Origin: Methylococcales bacterium
GTDB taxonomy: Bacteria > Pseudomonadota > Gammaproteobacteria > Methylococcales > Methylomonadaceae
Assembly (NCBI GenBank): GCA_028715725.1
Contig: JAQURG010000001.1
Coordinates: 124,001 to 188,000 of the forward strand
Direction: 5' to 3'
DNA length: 64,000 nt
Both the position numbers and the translations under genes were made by a program. This document shows, piece by piece, positions 43,270 to 52,501 of the stretch (positions are counted from its first letter, which is position 1; the number at the start of each line of letters is the position of its first letter). The notes beneath the pieces were generated by a model, which saw nothing but the letters and a program-made list of their open reading frames with translations, was not told the origin of the DNA and searched no databases.

Positions 43270-44229
43270 GTGTTTTTTTTGAAATGCCAGGCTGTAGCGA
43301 CAGTGGTCGCTGCAACTTTTCTTGCTACACCGCTGGCGGCTGCGCCTTTTGCCTACATAAGTAATCAACTGGATAACAGTATTTCGATTATTGATGCTGA
43401 ACAGGGCAAAGTTGTCGACACTATTATTGTACCCGGCAAACCGGCCGGTGTAGCGGTTGCGCCTGCGGGGGATAAGATCTATGTCAGTACGCCGGAAGCC
43501 AAGGGTTTCGCAGTTGTAGATGTAAAAAAACGCAAAGTTATTACTGAAGTGTTGGTAAGTGACGGAGCATTAGGCATTGCGACAGGAATTGATGGCAAAC
43601 GGATTTATGTGGCGGACTGGTATAATAATAATGTCGATGTTGTTGACGCCGACAGCCTTAAAATTATTAAAACCATCCCTGTAGGCGATTCCCCATCCGG
43701 CCTGGTAGTCAGCCCTGATAATCGCTGGCTGTATGTCGCCAACCGGCTCAGTGATTCAGTTTCTAAAATTAATCTCAATAATCTGACTCTCACCAAAACC
43801 TCGCTGGTTGGCTCTCATCCTTTTGGACTTACCATCGATTCCAGAGGCGAGCGCATTTATGTCGCCAATGTACAAAGCGATGATGTGACTGTGTTGGAAG
43901 CCAAACGCCTGTTACCCATCGCTACTATTAAGGTCAACATGCTGCCTTATGCCGCCGCATTGGCGCTTAATGACACCCGCTTATTTGTAACCAATCAGGA
44001 TGACGGCTCTGTGTCGGTTATTGATACGGCAACTTTAAAAGAAATCAGCCTGATTGATGTAGGCAATAAGCCTGAGGGCATCAGCACACATCCCGATGAT
44101 CGTCATGTCTATGTGGCTAACTGGTTTGATAGCACGGTATCCGTAATCGATGCCAAAACCATGAAAGTGATAGATACCATTAAAACCGGCAACGGTAGTC
44201 GTGCATTCGGGCAATTTTTTGGCCGATAG
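43270..44229 (+). CDS. Secreted seven-bladed YVTN beta-propeller protein
   Basis: The 319-residue product has a signal peptide ending about LATPLAAA and seven blade motifs of the YVTN type (FAYISN, IYVSTP, IYVADW, LYVANR, IYVANV, LFVTNQ, VYVANW), enough for a closed propeller. Propellers of this class accompany PQQ-dependent alcohol dehydrogenase systems in some proteobacteria. The start is GTG with AAGGA eight bases upstream. It is probably co-transcribed with the MxaD-like gene. Role unknown. Confidence 0.85.
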   Translation: MFFLKCQAVATVVAATFLATPLAAAPFAYISNQLDNSISIIDAEQGKVVDTIIVPGKPAGVAVAPAGDKIYVSTPEAKGFAVVDVKKRKVITEVLVSDGALGIATGIDGKRIYVADWYNNNVDVVDADSLKIIKTIPVGDSPSGLVVSPDNRWLYVANRLSDSVSKINLNNLTLTKTSLVGSHPFGLTIDSRGERIYVANVQSDDVTVLEAKRLLPIATIKVNMLPYAAALALNDTRLFVTNQDDGSVSVIDTATLKEISLIDVGNKPEGISTHPDDRHVYVANWFDSTVSVIDAKTMKVIDTIKTGNGSRAFGQFFGR

Positions 44230-44281
44230 TCAATAACACTAAATCAAAAAGTTATCTTTAACTTAATTATTTGAGAATAAT

Positions 44282-44569
44282 ATGGCTGAAACTGTAGATG
44301 AACTGAGTGTAACTTACGAAGATGGGGGCATTGAAACCGTTAAAGAACTGAATAAGAAAGTGCTGACTAAAGGCGCATGGGCTACGGTGATGTACCGTTA
44401 CCAGGAGTGGAATCGCGCCAAGGAAGAATACGGCCCCGATAAGTATACGATTCGCCGTTATCAAAAACGCAATGGCGAATATCAACAAAAATCCAAATTC
44501 AATATTTCCAGCAAAGACCAGGCGAAGAGTATTATTGCGGCTCTGGAAGAATGGATAGAAAAAGAGTAG
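44282..44569 (+). CDS. Conserved-looking protein of unknown function, 95 residues
   Basis: I do not recognise this family. The protein is soluble, acidic at the N-terminus and rich in Tyr, Arg and Lys in the middle (KGAWATVMYRYQEWNRAKEE, YTIRRYQKRNGEYQQKSKFN), ending in a helix (AKSIIAALEEWIEKE). It has no Cys, His or signal peptide. The regular composition and coding direction with the genes before it suggest a real gene. Nothing shows its role. Confidence 0.75.
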   Translation: MAETVDELSVTYEDGGIETVKELNKKVLTKGAWATVMYRYQEWNRAKEEYGPDKYTIRRYQKRNGEYQQKSKFNISSKDQAKSIIAALEEWIEKE

Positions 44570-44580
44570 GCGGAGCAAAC

Positions 44581-44766
44581 TCACATTATTGTAATGTCAG
44601 CTTGAGCTCTTCTATTCCCGTTAAAAGCAAAAGCCGATTCTTCAGATTTGTACTTATTCGTAATCGCCCGATAGCGCCTTTCGGCAATATCTTCCCTTGA
44701 TGAACTGGAAAGATCATAGCGAATTAGACAGGCACATGAATAGGGCGATTTTAAGGCAAACAACAC
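44581..44766 (-). CDS. Doubtful 61-codon ORF downstream of rnhB
   Basis: A TTG-started frame begins 12 bases after the rnhB stop on the same strand. The product (MLFALKSPYSCACLIRYDLS...) has no recognisable domain and no good ribosome-binding site. It may be a small gene or a chance frame filling a 208-base gap. Confidence 0.2.
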   Translation of the reverse strand: MLFALKSPYSCACLIRYDLSSSSREDIAERRYRAITNKYKSEESAFAFNGNRRAQADITIM

Positions 44767-44777
44767 AACTTGAAAGC

Positions 44778-45383
44778 TCAGCTTTGTCGCTCTATTATCA
44801 TTTTTACCGGGTTAAAAGTTCTTCTATGAATAGATAAAATCCCAAATTGATCGATCTCGTTCATATGCTGCGGCGTACCGTAACCTTTATGCTGATTAAA
44901 AGAAAAATCAGGATATTTTTTATGATAGTCGACCATGATTTGATCTCGCTCCACTTTCGCCAAAATAGAAGCAGCGCTGATTGCTTTTACTTTACTGTCA
45001 CCTTTCACAATAGCCTGGGCACGAATTGACAAACTGGGAATACAATTGCCGTCTATTAATGCATGATCAGGTAGTATAGCCAATCCATTTATAGCGCGTT
45101 GCATGGCCAAAAGAGTTGCCTGGAAAATGTTGAGCTCGTCAATCTCTTCAACAGTGGATATACCCAGGGACCAGCTTAACGCATTCTTCTTAATCATCTT
45201 AAAAAAATGATTTCGCTTGGCCTCACTCAGTATTTTAGAGTCGGCCAGACCATCAATGGGTCTTAACGGATCAAGAATTACGGCTGCCGCGACCACCGGC
45301 CCTGCAAGTGGCCCGCGTCCAGCCTCATCAACTCCGGCAATAAGAATATCCCGGGTGAAATAGGTTAAATAGTGGTCGTCCAT
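44778..45383 (-). CDS. rnhB: Ribonuclease HII
   Basis: The 201-residue enzyme removes ribonucleotides and RNA-DNA hybrids. The active-site start GVDEAGRGPLAGPVVAAAVI and the later ALIDGNCIP and SILAKVERDQIM segments are typical. It closes the lpxA cluster as in many gammaproteobacteria, though lpxB, usually between lpxA and rnhB, is missing. Confidence 0.96.
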   Translation of the reverse strand: MDDHYLTYFTRDILIAGVDEAGRGPLAGPVVAAAVILDPLRPIDGLADSKILSEAKRNHFFKMIKKNALSWSLGISTVEEIDELNIFQATLLAMQRAINGLAILPDHALIDGNCIPSLSIRAQAIVKGDSKVKAISAASILAKVERDQIMVDYHKKYPDFSFNQHKGYGTPQHMNEIDQFGILSIHRRTFNPVKMIIERQS

Positions 45384-45420
45384 AGCAACAGGCTTTTAAT
45401 GACTTAAAAGTTGCTGAACA

Positions 45421-46191
45421 TTAGCGCAAAATCCCCCTGCGCACATTTCTCAGAAAATCAACCAAGTCAGAGACTTGGCCACTATTTTCCGAAAGCTCTT
45501 CTATCTGCTCTATAGCATCCTCAAGTCTTAAGTTCATCTTATAGATTATTTTATAAGCATTCCTGATCAATCTGATATCTTCAGCCGAAATGCCGTTACG
45601 TTCCATACCCACTGAATTTATGCCATGAGGCCGGGTAGGTTTGCCGCCAACCATGATAAAAGGCGGAATATCCTGTGTAATAGCACTGCCCATCGCGGCA
45701 AAACTGTATTGACCTATTTGAGTGAACTGATGCACCAGGGTAAATCCGCCCAGAATAGCATGATCATTCAGGCGCACATGTCCTGCCAATGAAGCGCCAT
45801 TAGCCATAATGACATGATCACCAATAATGCAATCATGAGCTACATGGGTGTATGCCATAAACAGGTTGTCATTGCCTATGCGAGTAACGCCATGATCCTG
45901 CTGGGTTCCCCTGTGCATTGAGGTAAATTCTCGAATCGTATTTCTATCGCCAATTTCAAGTCGCGTTACCTCAAATGCATATTTTTTGTCCTGAGGATCT
46001 TCGCCAATTGAAGTGAATTGATAGATGCGATTTTTTTTTCCAATAGAAGTCGGCCCTTTAATAACAACATGGGGACCTATAACCGTTCCTGCATCAATTG
46101 TTACATCGGCGCCTATGACAGAATAAGCGCCAATAGACACATCATCCGCTAGTTCAGCATGAGCGTCAATTATAGCTGTTGGATCAATCAA
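45421..46191 (-). CDS. lpxA: UDP-N-acetylglucosamine acyltransferase
   Basis: LpxA transfers a 3-hydroxyacyl chain to UDP-GlcNAc, the first step of lipid A synthesis. It is a left-handed beta-helix of hexapeptide repeats, with the catalytic His in THVAHDCIIGD and a C-terminal helical domain ending RNVRRGILR. I use the TTG at 46191, giving M-IDPTAIIDAHAEL as in E. coli (256 residues). The track ATG at 46215 lies inside fabZ and adds eight unlikely residues. Confidence 0.93.
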   Translation of the reverse strand: MIDPTAIIDAHAELADDVSIGAYSVIGADVTIDAGTVIGPHVVIKGPTSIGKKNRIYQFTSIGEDPQDKKYAFEVTRLEIGDRNTIREFTSMHRGTQQDHGVTRIGNDNLFMAYTHVAHDCIIGDHVIMANGASLAGHVRLNDHAILGGFTLVHQFTQIGQYSFAAMGSAITQDIPPFIMVGGKPTRPHGINSVGMERNGISAEDIRLIRNAYKIIYKMNLRLEDAIEQIEELSENSGQVSDLVDFLRNVRRGILR

Positions 46192-46193
46192 AA

Positions 46194-46637
46194 TTACTCT
46201 ACCACGGCTGCACATCTGATTTCAGCGCTTGCGACAAATTCACCGTCAACTTCTGCACGACAGTCAAATGCCCAAATGTTACGCTTACTTTTAATAAACT
46301 TTGCTTCCAGCATCAATTGATCACCTGGGACAACAGGTCTTTTAAACTTGGCTTTATCAATACCCACCAGGTAATAGATCATTCCTGCCAGCTCGTCCCC
46401 GGCTGTTTCTGAAGCTAGCAAGCCAGTCGATTGCGCCAGGGCTTCCAGAATCAGCACACCCGGCATGATTGGCTTCTGTGGGAAATGACCTTGAAAAAAA
46501 GGTTCGTTATAAGTAACGTTTTTCACTCCCAACAATCTTGACCCTGGTTCGCACTCAACCACTTTGTCAATCAATAAAAAAGGATATCGATGTGGCAAGA
46601 ATGCTTGTATTTGTAAAATACCTAAGGTAATAGACAT
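46194..46637 (-). CDS. fabZ: 3-hydroxyacyl-ACP dehydratase FabZ
   Basis: The 147-residue hotdog-fold enzyme dehydrates 3-hydroxyacyl-ACP in fatty acid synthesis. It has [15 protein letters not shown] and [20 protein letters not shown] with the catalytic His and Glu. It lies two bases before lpxA, coupling fatty acid and lipid A use of the same substrate. lpxD, usually immediately upstream, is absent. Confidence 0.96.
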   Translation of the reverse strand: MSITLGILQIQAFLPHRYPFLLIDKVVECEPGSRLLGVKNVTYNEPFFQGHFPQKPIMPGVLILEALAQSTGLLASETAGDELAGMIYYLVGIDKAKFKRPVVPGDQLMLEAKFIKSKRNIWAFDCRAEVDGEFVASAEIRCAAVVE

Positions 46638-46699
46638 GTTTTAGAGTGCTTTCGTCAATGTTAAGGTTAAGTTGGGGTTATTTATGCAGGGTAAGGAGC

Positions 46700-47200
46700 T
46701 CAATCTGGCATCGTAGACAGTTTTTGCTGCACTTGAGCAGTTATATCAATCTGATCGTTCGCATAAATAACGCCATCAGTCAGTAATAAATCGTAATCCT
46801 GATCTTTGGCTATAGCTCGAACGGCTTCAACGATACGACGTTGCAATTTGCCCAACTCTTCATTCCGGCTGGCGTTAAAGTCTTCGCTGAACTCCTGTTG
46901 AGCTCTTTTTGCATCTCTTTTCTTATTTAAAATATCTTTTTCAAAATTATTTTTTTCAGAGCTGCTCATGACCGATGCATCCCGGGTCAATTTTTCCTCC
47001 ATACTCTGGATTTCTTTTTGCTGAGCAACTAATTGCTTATCCCGAGATGAAAATTTCTGTTCTAAACGTTTTTTAGCCTTTTCAGCTTGGGGAGCTTTTT
47101 CAAGAACAGCAGGTATATTAACGAAGCCAACTTTTAAATCGGCAAAACTGACATTTGTAACGAACAACAAGCCTAAGAATAAAGCAATTTTCTTTTTCAT
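46700..47200 (-). CDS. skp: Periplasmic chaperone of the Skp/OmpH family
   Basis: The 166-residue protein has a signal peptide (MKKKIALFLGLLFVTNVSFA), then DLKVGFVNIPAVLEKAPQAEKA and a long charged coiled-coil (about residues 40-110) that forms the tentacles of Skp. It guards outer membrane proteins on the way to BamA, whose gene is 101 bases upstream. Confidence 0.9.
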   Translation of the reverse strand: MKKKIALFLGLLFVTNVSFADLKVGFVNIPAVLEKAPQAEKAKKRLEQKFSSRDKQLVAQQKEIQSMEEKLTRDASVMSSSEKNNFEKDILNKKRDAKRAQQEFSEDFNASRNEELGKLQRRIVEAVRAIAKDQDYDLLLTDGVIYANDQIDITAQVQQKLSTMPD

Positions 47201-47301
47201 TGTTAAATAGAACTCCGATGATTGTAGTTAAAGTGTAATAAGGACGAATTATAGTGCGCTAGATTATAGGGGATAAGCTAATTAAACCAAAATAACATCT
47301 G

Positions 47302-49674
47302 TTAGAAGTTTTGTCCGAAGTTAAACTGGAATATCTGCTTCTGATCTTGTGGAGAAACATTTAAAGGTAATGCAGCGCTCACGGATAAGGCTCCAAATGG
47401 AGACAACCATTCACCTGAAACCCCGGTAGAATATTTCATGTCACTTACTGAGAAGTTATTGCTGATGGTACCCACATCAAAAAAAGTTCCTAATCTGACC
47501 GACTTCATATCTGCCAAAAAGGGTACAGGAAAAAACAACTCTGCATTGCCAATAATTTTAGTGTTGCCGCCGATCGGCCTGCCTGTAAAAGTGCTACCGC
47601 CAAAAGGAAAGAGAGTGGGATCTAAAACGTTCTCTTGCGTTGATAAGGGTCCTAGAGTGTTATTCCTAAAGCCGCGAACCGAGCCGGTACCACCGCCAAA
47701 ATAGTTTTCAAAGAAAGGCAATCCACCAGTATTCCCATAGCCGTCGCCATAGGCGACTTCACCGTTCAGTTTAAAAGTAAAGTCCTTGGCCAGAGGAAAA
47801 TAATGTTGATGCCTGTAACCGACTTTATAATATTGAAGATCACTGCCCGGAACTGTCACTAATGCAGAGAAACGCTGCTGTCCGCCTTTATTCGGAAATA
47901 ATGCTCTGTTAAGCGTATCATGAGTCCAGCTGACTGCCGGCGCAAATGTCCAGAACTTGTCACCTTCCTCTTTGATAAAATCCCGGATTTCCCTGGATAC
48001 ATTTGCGTTGCAAGTATTGGTAAAGCTGTTGAAACTGCAATCATTATTCTCATTCACCTTTAAGGTCGTATGCTTTATATCAGCATCAAATCTTATCTGG
48101 TCGAATTCATTCAACGGAATGCCGAAGTTAAGGCCGGCATTGAAGACATCGGTAGAATAATTGGCGATATTAACCGCCCCGGCATTTCGCTTGGCATAGC
48201 CAATATTATAGCCTTGGCTAATGCCGTCCGTAGTGAAATAGGGATTGAAAAAGCCAAACTGATAATTCGTAGTATAGGTGCTATTGTTAAAGGCGACGTT
48301 CACCCGCTTGCCCGAACCGAATACGTTATCCTGCGCAATATTAGCATTTAAGACAATCCCTTGAACCTGAGAATATCCGATGCCTGCCGATAAATTACCA
48401 GAGGCTTTCTCCACCACTGAATAATTAACATCGATCTGGTCGGCTGTGCCTACAACGGGCGGTGTTTCAACATTGACCGATTCAAAATAGCCCAAACGTT
48501 CAAGGCGCGTTTTTGAACGTTCAATTTTTGAGCTTGAAGCCCAACTGGCTTCCATCTGGCGCATTTCGCGGCGCAGCACTTCATCACGGGTTTTAGTATT
48601 GCCGCTCATATTAATACGGCGCACATAAACCCGCTTACCCGGATCAACGAAAAAGGTCATATCAACCGTCTTTTGAGCTTCGCTAATTTCAGGCACCATA
48701 TTTACGTTGGCAAACGCATAACCTTCATCGCCTAATCGATCCTGAATCGCTTTTGACGTCTCCGTGGCATTTTTTCTGGAAAAAATCTCTTCCGGTCCGA
48801 CACTGACCAGCTTGATCAATTGGTCGGGAGGCACCACCAGATTACCGGCCAGCTTGACCTTAGATAGCTTGTAAATATCGCCCTCTTTGACATTTATAGT
48901 CACATAAATATCTTTTTTATCCGGCGTAATGGCCACTTGTGTGGATTCAACTGAAAAGTTGATATATCCGCGATCCAGATAATAAGACCGCAAAGTTTCC
49001 AGATCCGCAGATAATTTTTGTTTGGAGTACTGGTCATCCTTGCTGTAAAAGGATAATAAGTTCGAAGTACTCAATTCAAATTTGCCCAGCAGCGTCTTGT
49101 CATCAAAGGCATTATTGCCGACGATGTTGATCTGCTTGATTTTGGTCACTCTGCCTTCAGAAATTTTAATGTGGATGCCAACGCGATTCCGGGTCAGGTC
49201 AGACACATCTGTTTTTATCTTTAAGCCATATTTACCATGACTCAGGTATTGGCGGGTCAATTCCTGCTCGACCTTATCCAGCACTTGACGGTCAAATATT
49301 TTGCCCTCAGACAACCCGATTTTGTCTAACGCTTTTGTCAAGTCCTCTTTGCTGAGGTCTTTATTGCCTTCAAATATGATTTTTGCTATGGATGGGCGCT
49401 CCACGACATTAACAATCAATGTTGAACCTTCTCTTTCCAGGGACACATCCTTGAAAAACCCTGTTTTAAACAAGGCCTTAATGGCAGGACCCACATTATT
49501 CAGGGAAAATCTTTCACCGACATTAACAGGAAGATAATTAAAGACAGTACCTTCAGAGATGCGTTGCAAACCTTTAACCTTGATATCCTCAACAACGAAT
49601 TCTTCATCACCTTTAACTGCGAATGAAAACAGCAGACACAGCAATAACAAGCAAGAAAAAATATTTGATTTCAT
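47302..49674 (-). CDS. bamA: Outer membrane protein assembly factor BamA
   Basis: The 790-residue BamA has a signal peptide (ending about FAVKG), five POTRA repeats in the first 400 residues (starting FVVEDIKVKGLQRISEGTVF), and a C-terminal 16-strand barrel with VRGFRNNTLGPL (the VRGF lid motif) and terminal Phe (FNFGQNF). It inserts beta-barrel proteins. rseP, often immediately upstream, is not here; epmA is. Confidence 0.97.
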   Translation of the reverse strand: MKSNIFSCLLLLCLLFSFAVKGDEEFVVEDIKVKGLQRISEGTVFNYLPVNVGERFSLNNVGPAIKALFKTGFFKDVSLEREGSTLIVNVVERPSIAKIIFEGNKDLSKEDLTKALDKIGLSEGKIFDRQVLDKVEQELTRQYLSHGKYGLKIKTDVSDLTRNRVGIHIKISEGRVTKIKQINIVGNNAFDDKTLLGKFELSTSNLLSFYSKDDQYSKQKLSADLETLRSYYLDRGYINFSVESTQVAITPDKKDIYVTINVKEGDIYKLSKVKLAGNLVVPPDQLIKLVSVGPEEIFSRKNATETSKAIQDRLGDEGYAFANVNMVPEISEAQKTVDMTFFVDPGKRVYVRRINMSGNTKTRDEVLRREMRQMEASWASSSKIERSKTRLERLGYFESVNVETPPVVGTADQIDVNYSVVEKASGNLSAGIGYSQVQGIVLNANIAQDNVFGSGKRVNVAFNNSTYTTNYQFGFFNPYFTTDGISQGYNIGYAKRNAGAVNIANYSTDVFNAGLNFGIPLNEFDQIRFDADIKHTTLKVNENNDCSFNSFTNTCNANVSREIRDFIKEEGDKFWTFAPAVSWTHDTLNRALFPNKGGQQRFSALVTVPGSDLQYYKVGYRHQHYFPLAKDFTFKLNGEVAYGDGYGNTGGLPFFENYFGGGTGSVRGFRNNTLGPLSTQENVLDPTLFPFGGSTFTGRPIGGNTKIIGNAELFFPVPFLADMKSVRLGTFFDVGTISNNFSVSDMKYSTGVSGEWLSPFGALSVSAALPLNVSPQDQKQIFQFNFGQNF

Positions 49675-49751
49675 GTAGGCAGCTAAAAAATTACATCATT
49701 ATCTAAAAATGAAGGACTCTCAGATTATAACACAGTAAATATTTAAACGGC

Positions 49752-50732
49752 TTAAGCCCTGTGTATAGGAAAATTAAGCACATCCTGAATAGTCGCGCTA
49801 TCAGACAAAAGCATTAATAAACGATCCAGGCCTATGGCCATGCCTGAACAGTCCGGAAGTCCTGCCTCCAGCGCTGCAATAAGCCGTTTATCCTTAACGG
49901 TAAACGGGCGTTTTTCCTGCAGCCTGATGCCGATTTCATCGTCAAAGCGCTTTTCCTGCTCTTTTGCATCGGTCAATTCATAATAGCCATTACCTAATTC
50001 AATGCCATCGATAAAGATTTCGACGCGGTCAGTCACTAGCGGACTGTCTGCATTAATACGGGCTAAAGATGATTGACACGCAGGATAATCATAAACACTA
50101 TACAAAACGTTGCCTTTCAACCGGGGCTGCACCTTATGGCTGAAAATAAAATCCAGCCATAAGGCATGATTATTTCCGCAAATGCTGACTGCTTCAGGTG
50201 CGTCATTATCCAGGGCATAGGCGCAATAATCCTGATTTGAGAAAACCAATGGATCCAGTCCGGTATGCTGAAGAAAAAGCTCCCGATAACTAAACCGTTG
50301 CGCTGTATTCAGAGTTCGATGATTTTTAAACAGCAAATCTATCAGTTCGGCAATTTCATCCATCAATTGCGGCAATGTAAAACCGACCCGATACCATTCC
50401 AACAGGGTAAATTCGGGATTATGAAAGCGTCCTGATTCGCCATTTCTAAAGGCTTTACCTATTTGATAAATGGAGCCACTACCCGCAGCCAATAGCCGCT
50501 TCATGGCAAACTCAGGAGAGGTTTGCAAAAACAAGCTGCGTTGTAACGGAGACAATCCATACTCAGTGGTAAAAAAGTCCAGTTGAGGATCGGTTCCACT
50601 GCTATGACTGAGCAAGGGTGTTTCTACCTCAAGCACGTCTCTTTCTAAAAAAAATTGCCGTATGGCATAAAGCATCTGCGCTCTCAAGCGCATCAGTTCT
50701 ATCGAACAGGTCGGCTGCCAGGTATTCGGCAC
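49752..50732 (-). CDS. epmA: EF-P lysine lysyltransferase EpmA
   Basis: The 326-residue protein resembles the catalytic domain of class II lysyl-tRNA synthetase without the N-terminal anticodon-binding domain (ETPLLSHSSGTDPQLDFF, LFLQTSPEFAMKRLLAAGSG, GMAIGLDRLLMLL). It attaches (R)-beta-lysine to EF-P Lys34. Length matches E. coli EpmA (325). Its start overlaps the efp stop by one base. Confidence 0.95.
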   Translation of the reverse strand: MPNTWQPTCSIELMRLRAQMLYAIRQFFLERDVLEVETPLLSHSSGTDPQLDFFTTEYGLSPLQRSLFLQTSPEFAMKRLLAAGSGSIYQIGKAFRNGESGRFHNPEFTLLEWYRVGFTLPQLMDEIAELIDLLFKNHRTLNTAQRFSYRELFLQHTGLDPLVFSNQDYCAYALDNDAPEAVSICGNNHALWLDFIFSHKVQPRLKGNVLYSVYDYPACQSSLARINADSPLVTDRVEIFIDGIELGNGYYELTDAKEQEKRFDDEIGIRLQEKRPFTVKDKRLIAALEAGLPDCSGMAIGLDRLLMLLSDSATIQDVLNFPIHRA

Positions 50733-51301
50733 TATTCTTTCACGCGCGAAATATATTCTCCGGTACGGGTGTCAACTTTGATAACTTCACCCTGTTGCAC
50801 AAATAACGGAACCCTGACCACTGCGCCGGTTTCCAGCTTGGCCGGTTTACCGCCGCCGCCGGAAGTATCGCCGCGCACACCCGGATCAGTTTCAACAATC
50901 GCCAACTCAACAAAATTGGCAGGCGTAACCGACAACGGCGCATCATTCCATAATGTCACCGTGCAAGAGTCCTGATCTTTAAGCCACTTACTGGCTTCAG
51001 CGACGGCTTTTTCATCACATTGATACTGTTCAAACGTATCCGGCACCATAAAATGCCTGAACTCACCGTCATTATAAAGGTATTGCATCTCAACATCGAC
51101 CACATCCGCCCCTTCGAGCGAATCGCCGGACTTAAAAGTTCTTTCAATAACGCGACCGGTTTTCAGGTTTCTGATTTTTACCCGGTTAAAAGCTTGTCCC
51201 TTCCCTGGCTTAACAAACTCATTTTCAATAATTGCACAGGGATCATTGTCCAACATGACCTTTAATCCCGCCTTAAACTCATTAGTACTATAACTAGCCA
51301 T
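50732..51301 (-). CDS. efp: Elongation factor P
   Basis: The 189-residue EF-P relieves ribosome stalling at polyproline. The modified loop is [10 protein letters not shown] with Lys34 in place, and the second and third OB domains are intact to the end [12 protein letters not shown]. It is co-transcribed with epmA and divergent from epmB, so all three known core genes are together. Confidence 0.97.
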   Translation of the reverse strand: MASYSTNEFKAGLKVMLDNDPCAIIENEFVKPGKGQAFNRVKIRNLKTGRVIERTFKSGDSLEGADVVDVEMQYLYNDGEFRHFMVPDTFEQYQCDEKAVAEASKWLKDQDSCTVTLWNDAPLSVTPANFVELAIVETDPGVRGDTSGGGGKPAKLETGAVVRVPLFVQQGEVIKVDTRTGEYISRVKE

Positions 51302-51335
51302 TTTATCCTCAAGATGACAAACAATGTAAACCCAT

Positions 51336-51347
51336 CCATTATAATGG
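51336..51347. promoter_or_regulatory. Symmetric -10 element between efp and epmB
   Basis: CCATTATAATGG is a perfect 12-bp palindrome that contains TATAAT on both strands, midway in the 83-base divergent gap. A -35 is weak on both sides. It could serve two opposed promoters. Confidence 0.5.
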
Positions 51348-51384
51348 AGGCAACAATCGATAGAAACTTTAAATAAGCACTTTC

Positions 51385-52410
51385 ATGTCAGAACAACGCA
51401 ACGAAACACTGCACTTTAATAAAAACTGGCAACAACAACTTGCTGAAGCCTTCGCTACTCTTGACGAATTATGTCATTATCTGCACTTGTCGCCTGATGA
51501 CCTTTCAGCTTCGCTGTCTGCCGCTGATAACTTTCCGCTGCGGGTACCTTTAAGTTTTGCCGCCTGCATGGAAAAAGGCAATCCGAATGATCCTTTATTG
51601 CGGCAAGTATTGCCCATTAAGAACGAACTGGTCGCTTACCCCGGCTTTAATAGCGATCCTGTCGGTGATCTGCCAGCCGCTACCAGAGCGGGTGTTATCC
51701 ATAAATATCATGGACGGGTTTTGCTGATCAATACCGGCAGTTGCGCAATTAACTGCCGGTATTGCTTCCGCCGGAATTTCCCTTACTCCGACTTGCAACT
51801 GAGCAAACAGAATGAACAAGCGGCTATCGAATATATCCGGGAAGATACCAGTATTTCGGAAGTTATTTTAAGCGGCGGCGATCCGTTATTATTAAGCGAT
51901 CAAAGATTTGTCAAACTTATCCAGCAACTGAACAATATCAAGCATTTAAAACGCATAAGGATACACAGCCGCCTGCCTATCGTTTTACCTGCCCGAATCA
52001 CTGATGAATTGATCAATACGATTAAACAAAGCCCTAAACAGGTCGTCGTCGTTGTGCACTGTAACCATGCCAATGAAATCAATGCGCGGGTTATTGCTGT
52101 CTGCGAGCAGCTAAAAAACAACGGCATTCCATTATTCAATCAATCGGTCTTGCTGAAAGGCGTTAATGACGATGCATCAGTATTATGTGAACTGAGTGAA
52201 CGCCTTTTTACTCACGGGGTTATTCCTTATTATCTGCATGTATTGGATAAAGCCACAGGCACAGGGCATTTTGAAGTGCCTGAACTTGAAGCTATTGCGC
52301 TTATGAAGCAGGTTCAGGCCATGCTGCCAGGTTATCTTGTACCCAAACTGGTAACGGAAAAGGCGGGGACCATGTCCAAACAATACCTTTCAAGCGCCTG
52401 CCGGGAATAA
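51385..52410 (+). CDS. epmB: EF-P beta-lysylation protein EpmB (lysine 2,3-aminomutase)
   Basis: The 341-residue radical-SAM enzyme converts (S)-lysine to (R)-beta-lysine for EpmA. The cluster motif CAINCRYCFRRNF (CxxxCxxC) and LSGGDPLLLSDQRF are visible, as is the C-terminal PYYLHVLDKATGTGHFEV. Divergent from efp-epmA over a short spacer. Confidence 0.95.
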   Translation: MSEQRNETLHFNKNWQQQLAEAFATLDELCHYLHLSPDDLSASLSAADNFPLRVPLSFAACMEKGNPNDPLLRQVLPIKNELVAYPGFNSDPVGDLPAATRAGVIHKYHGRVLLINTGSCAINCRYCFRRNFPYSDLQLSKQNEQAAIEYIREDTSISEVILSGGDPLLLSDQRFVKLIQQLNNIKHLKRIRIHSRLPIVLPARITDELINTIKQSPKQVVVVVHCNHANEINARVIAVCEQLKNNGIPLFNQSVLLKGVNDDASVLCELSERLFTHGVIPYYLHVLDKATGTGHFEVPELEAIALMKQVQAMLPGYLVPKLVTEKAGTMSKQYLSSACRE

Positions 52411-52501
52411 ACGCATCCTGTAAACAATTGAACAATACAGGCATAATTATCCCCAAGCCTATTGGTAAAACAACTCAGCCAAGCAATTACAAGGATTAAC
52501 C

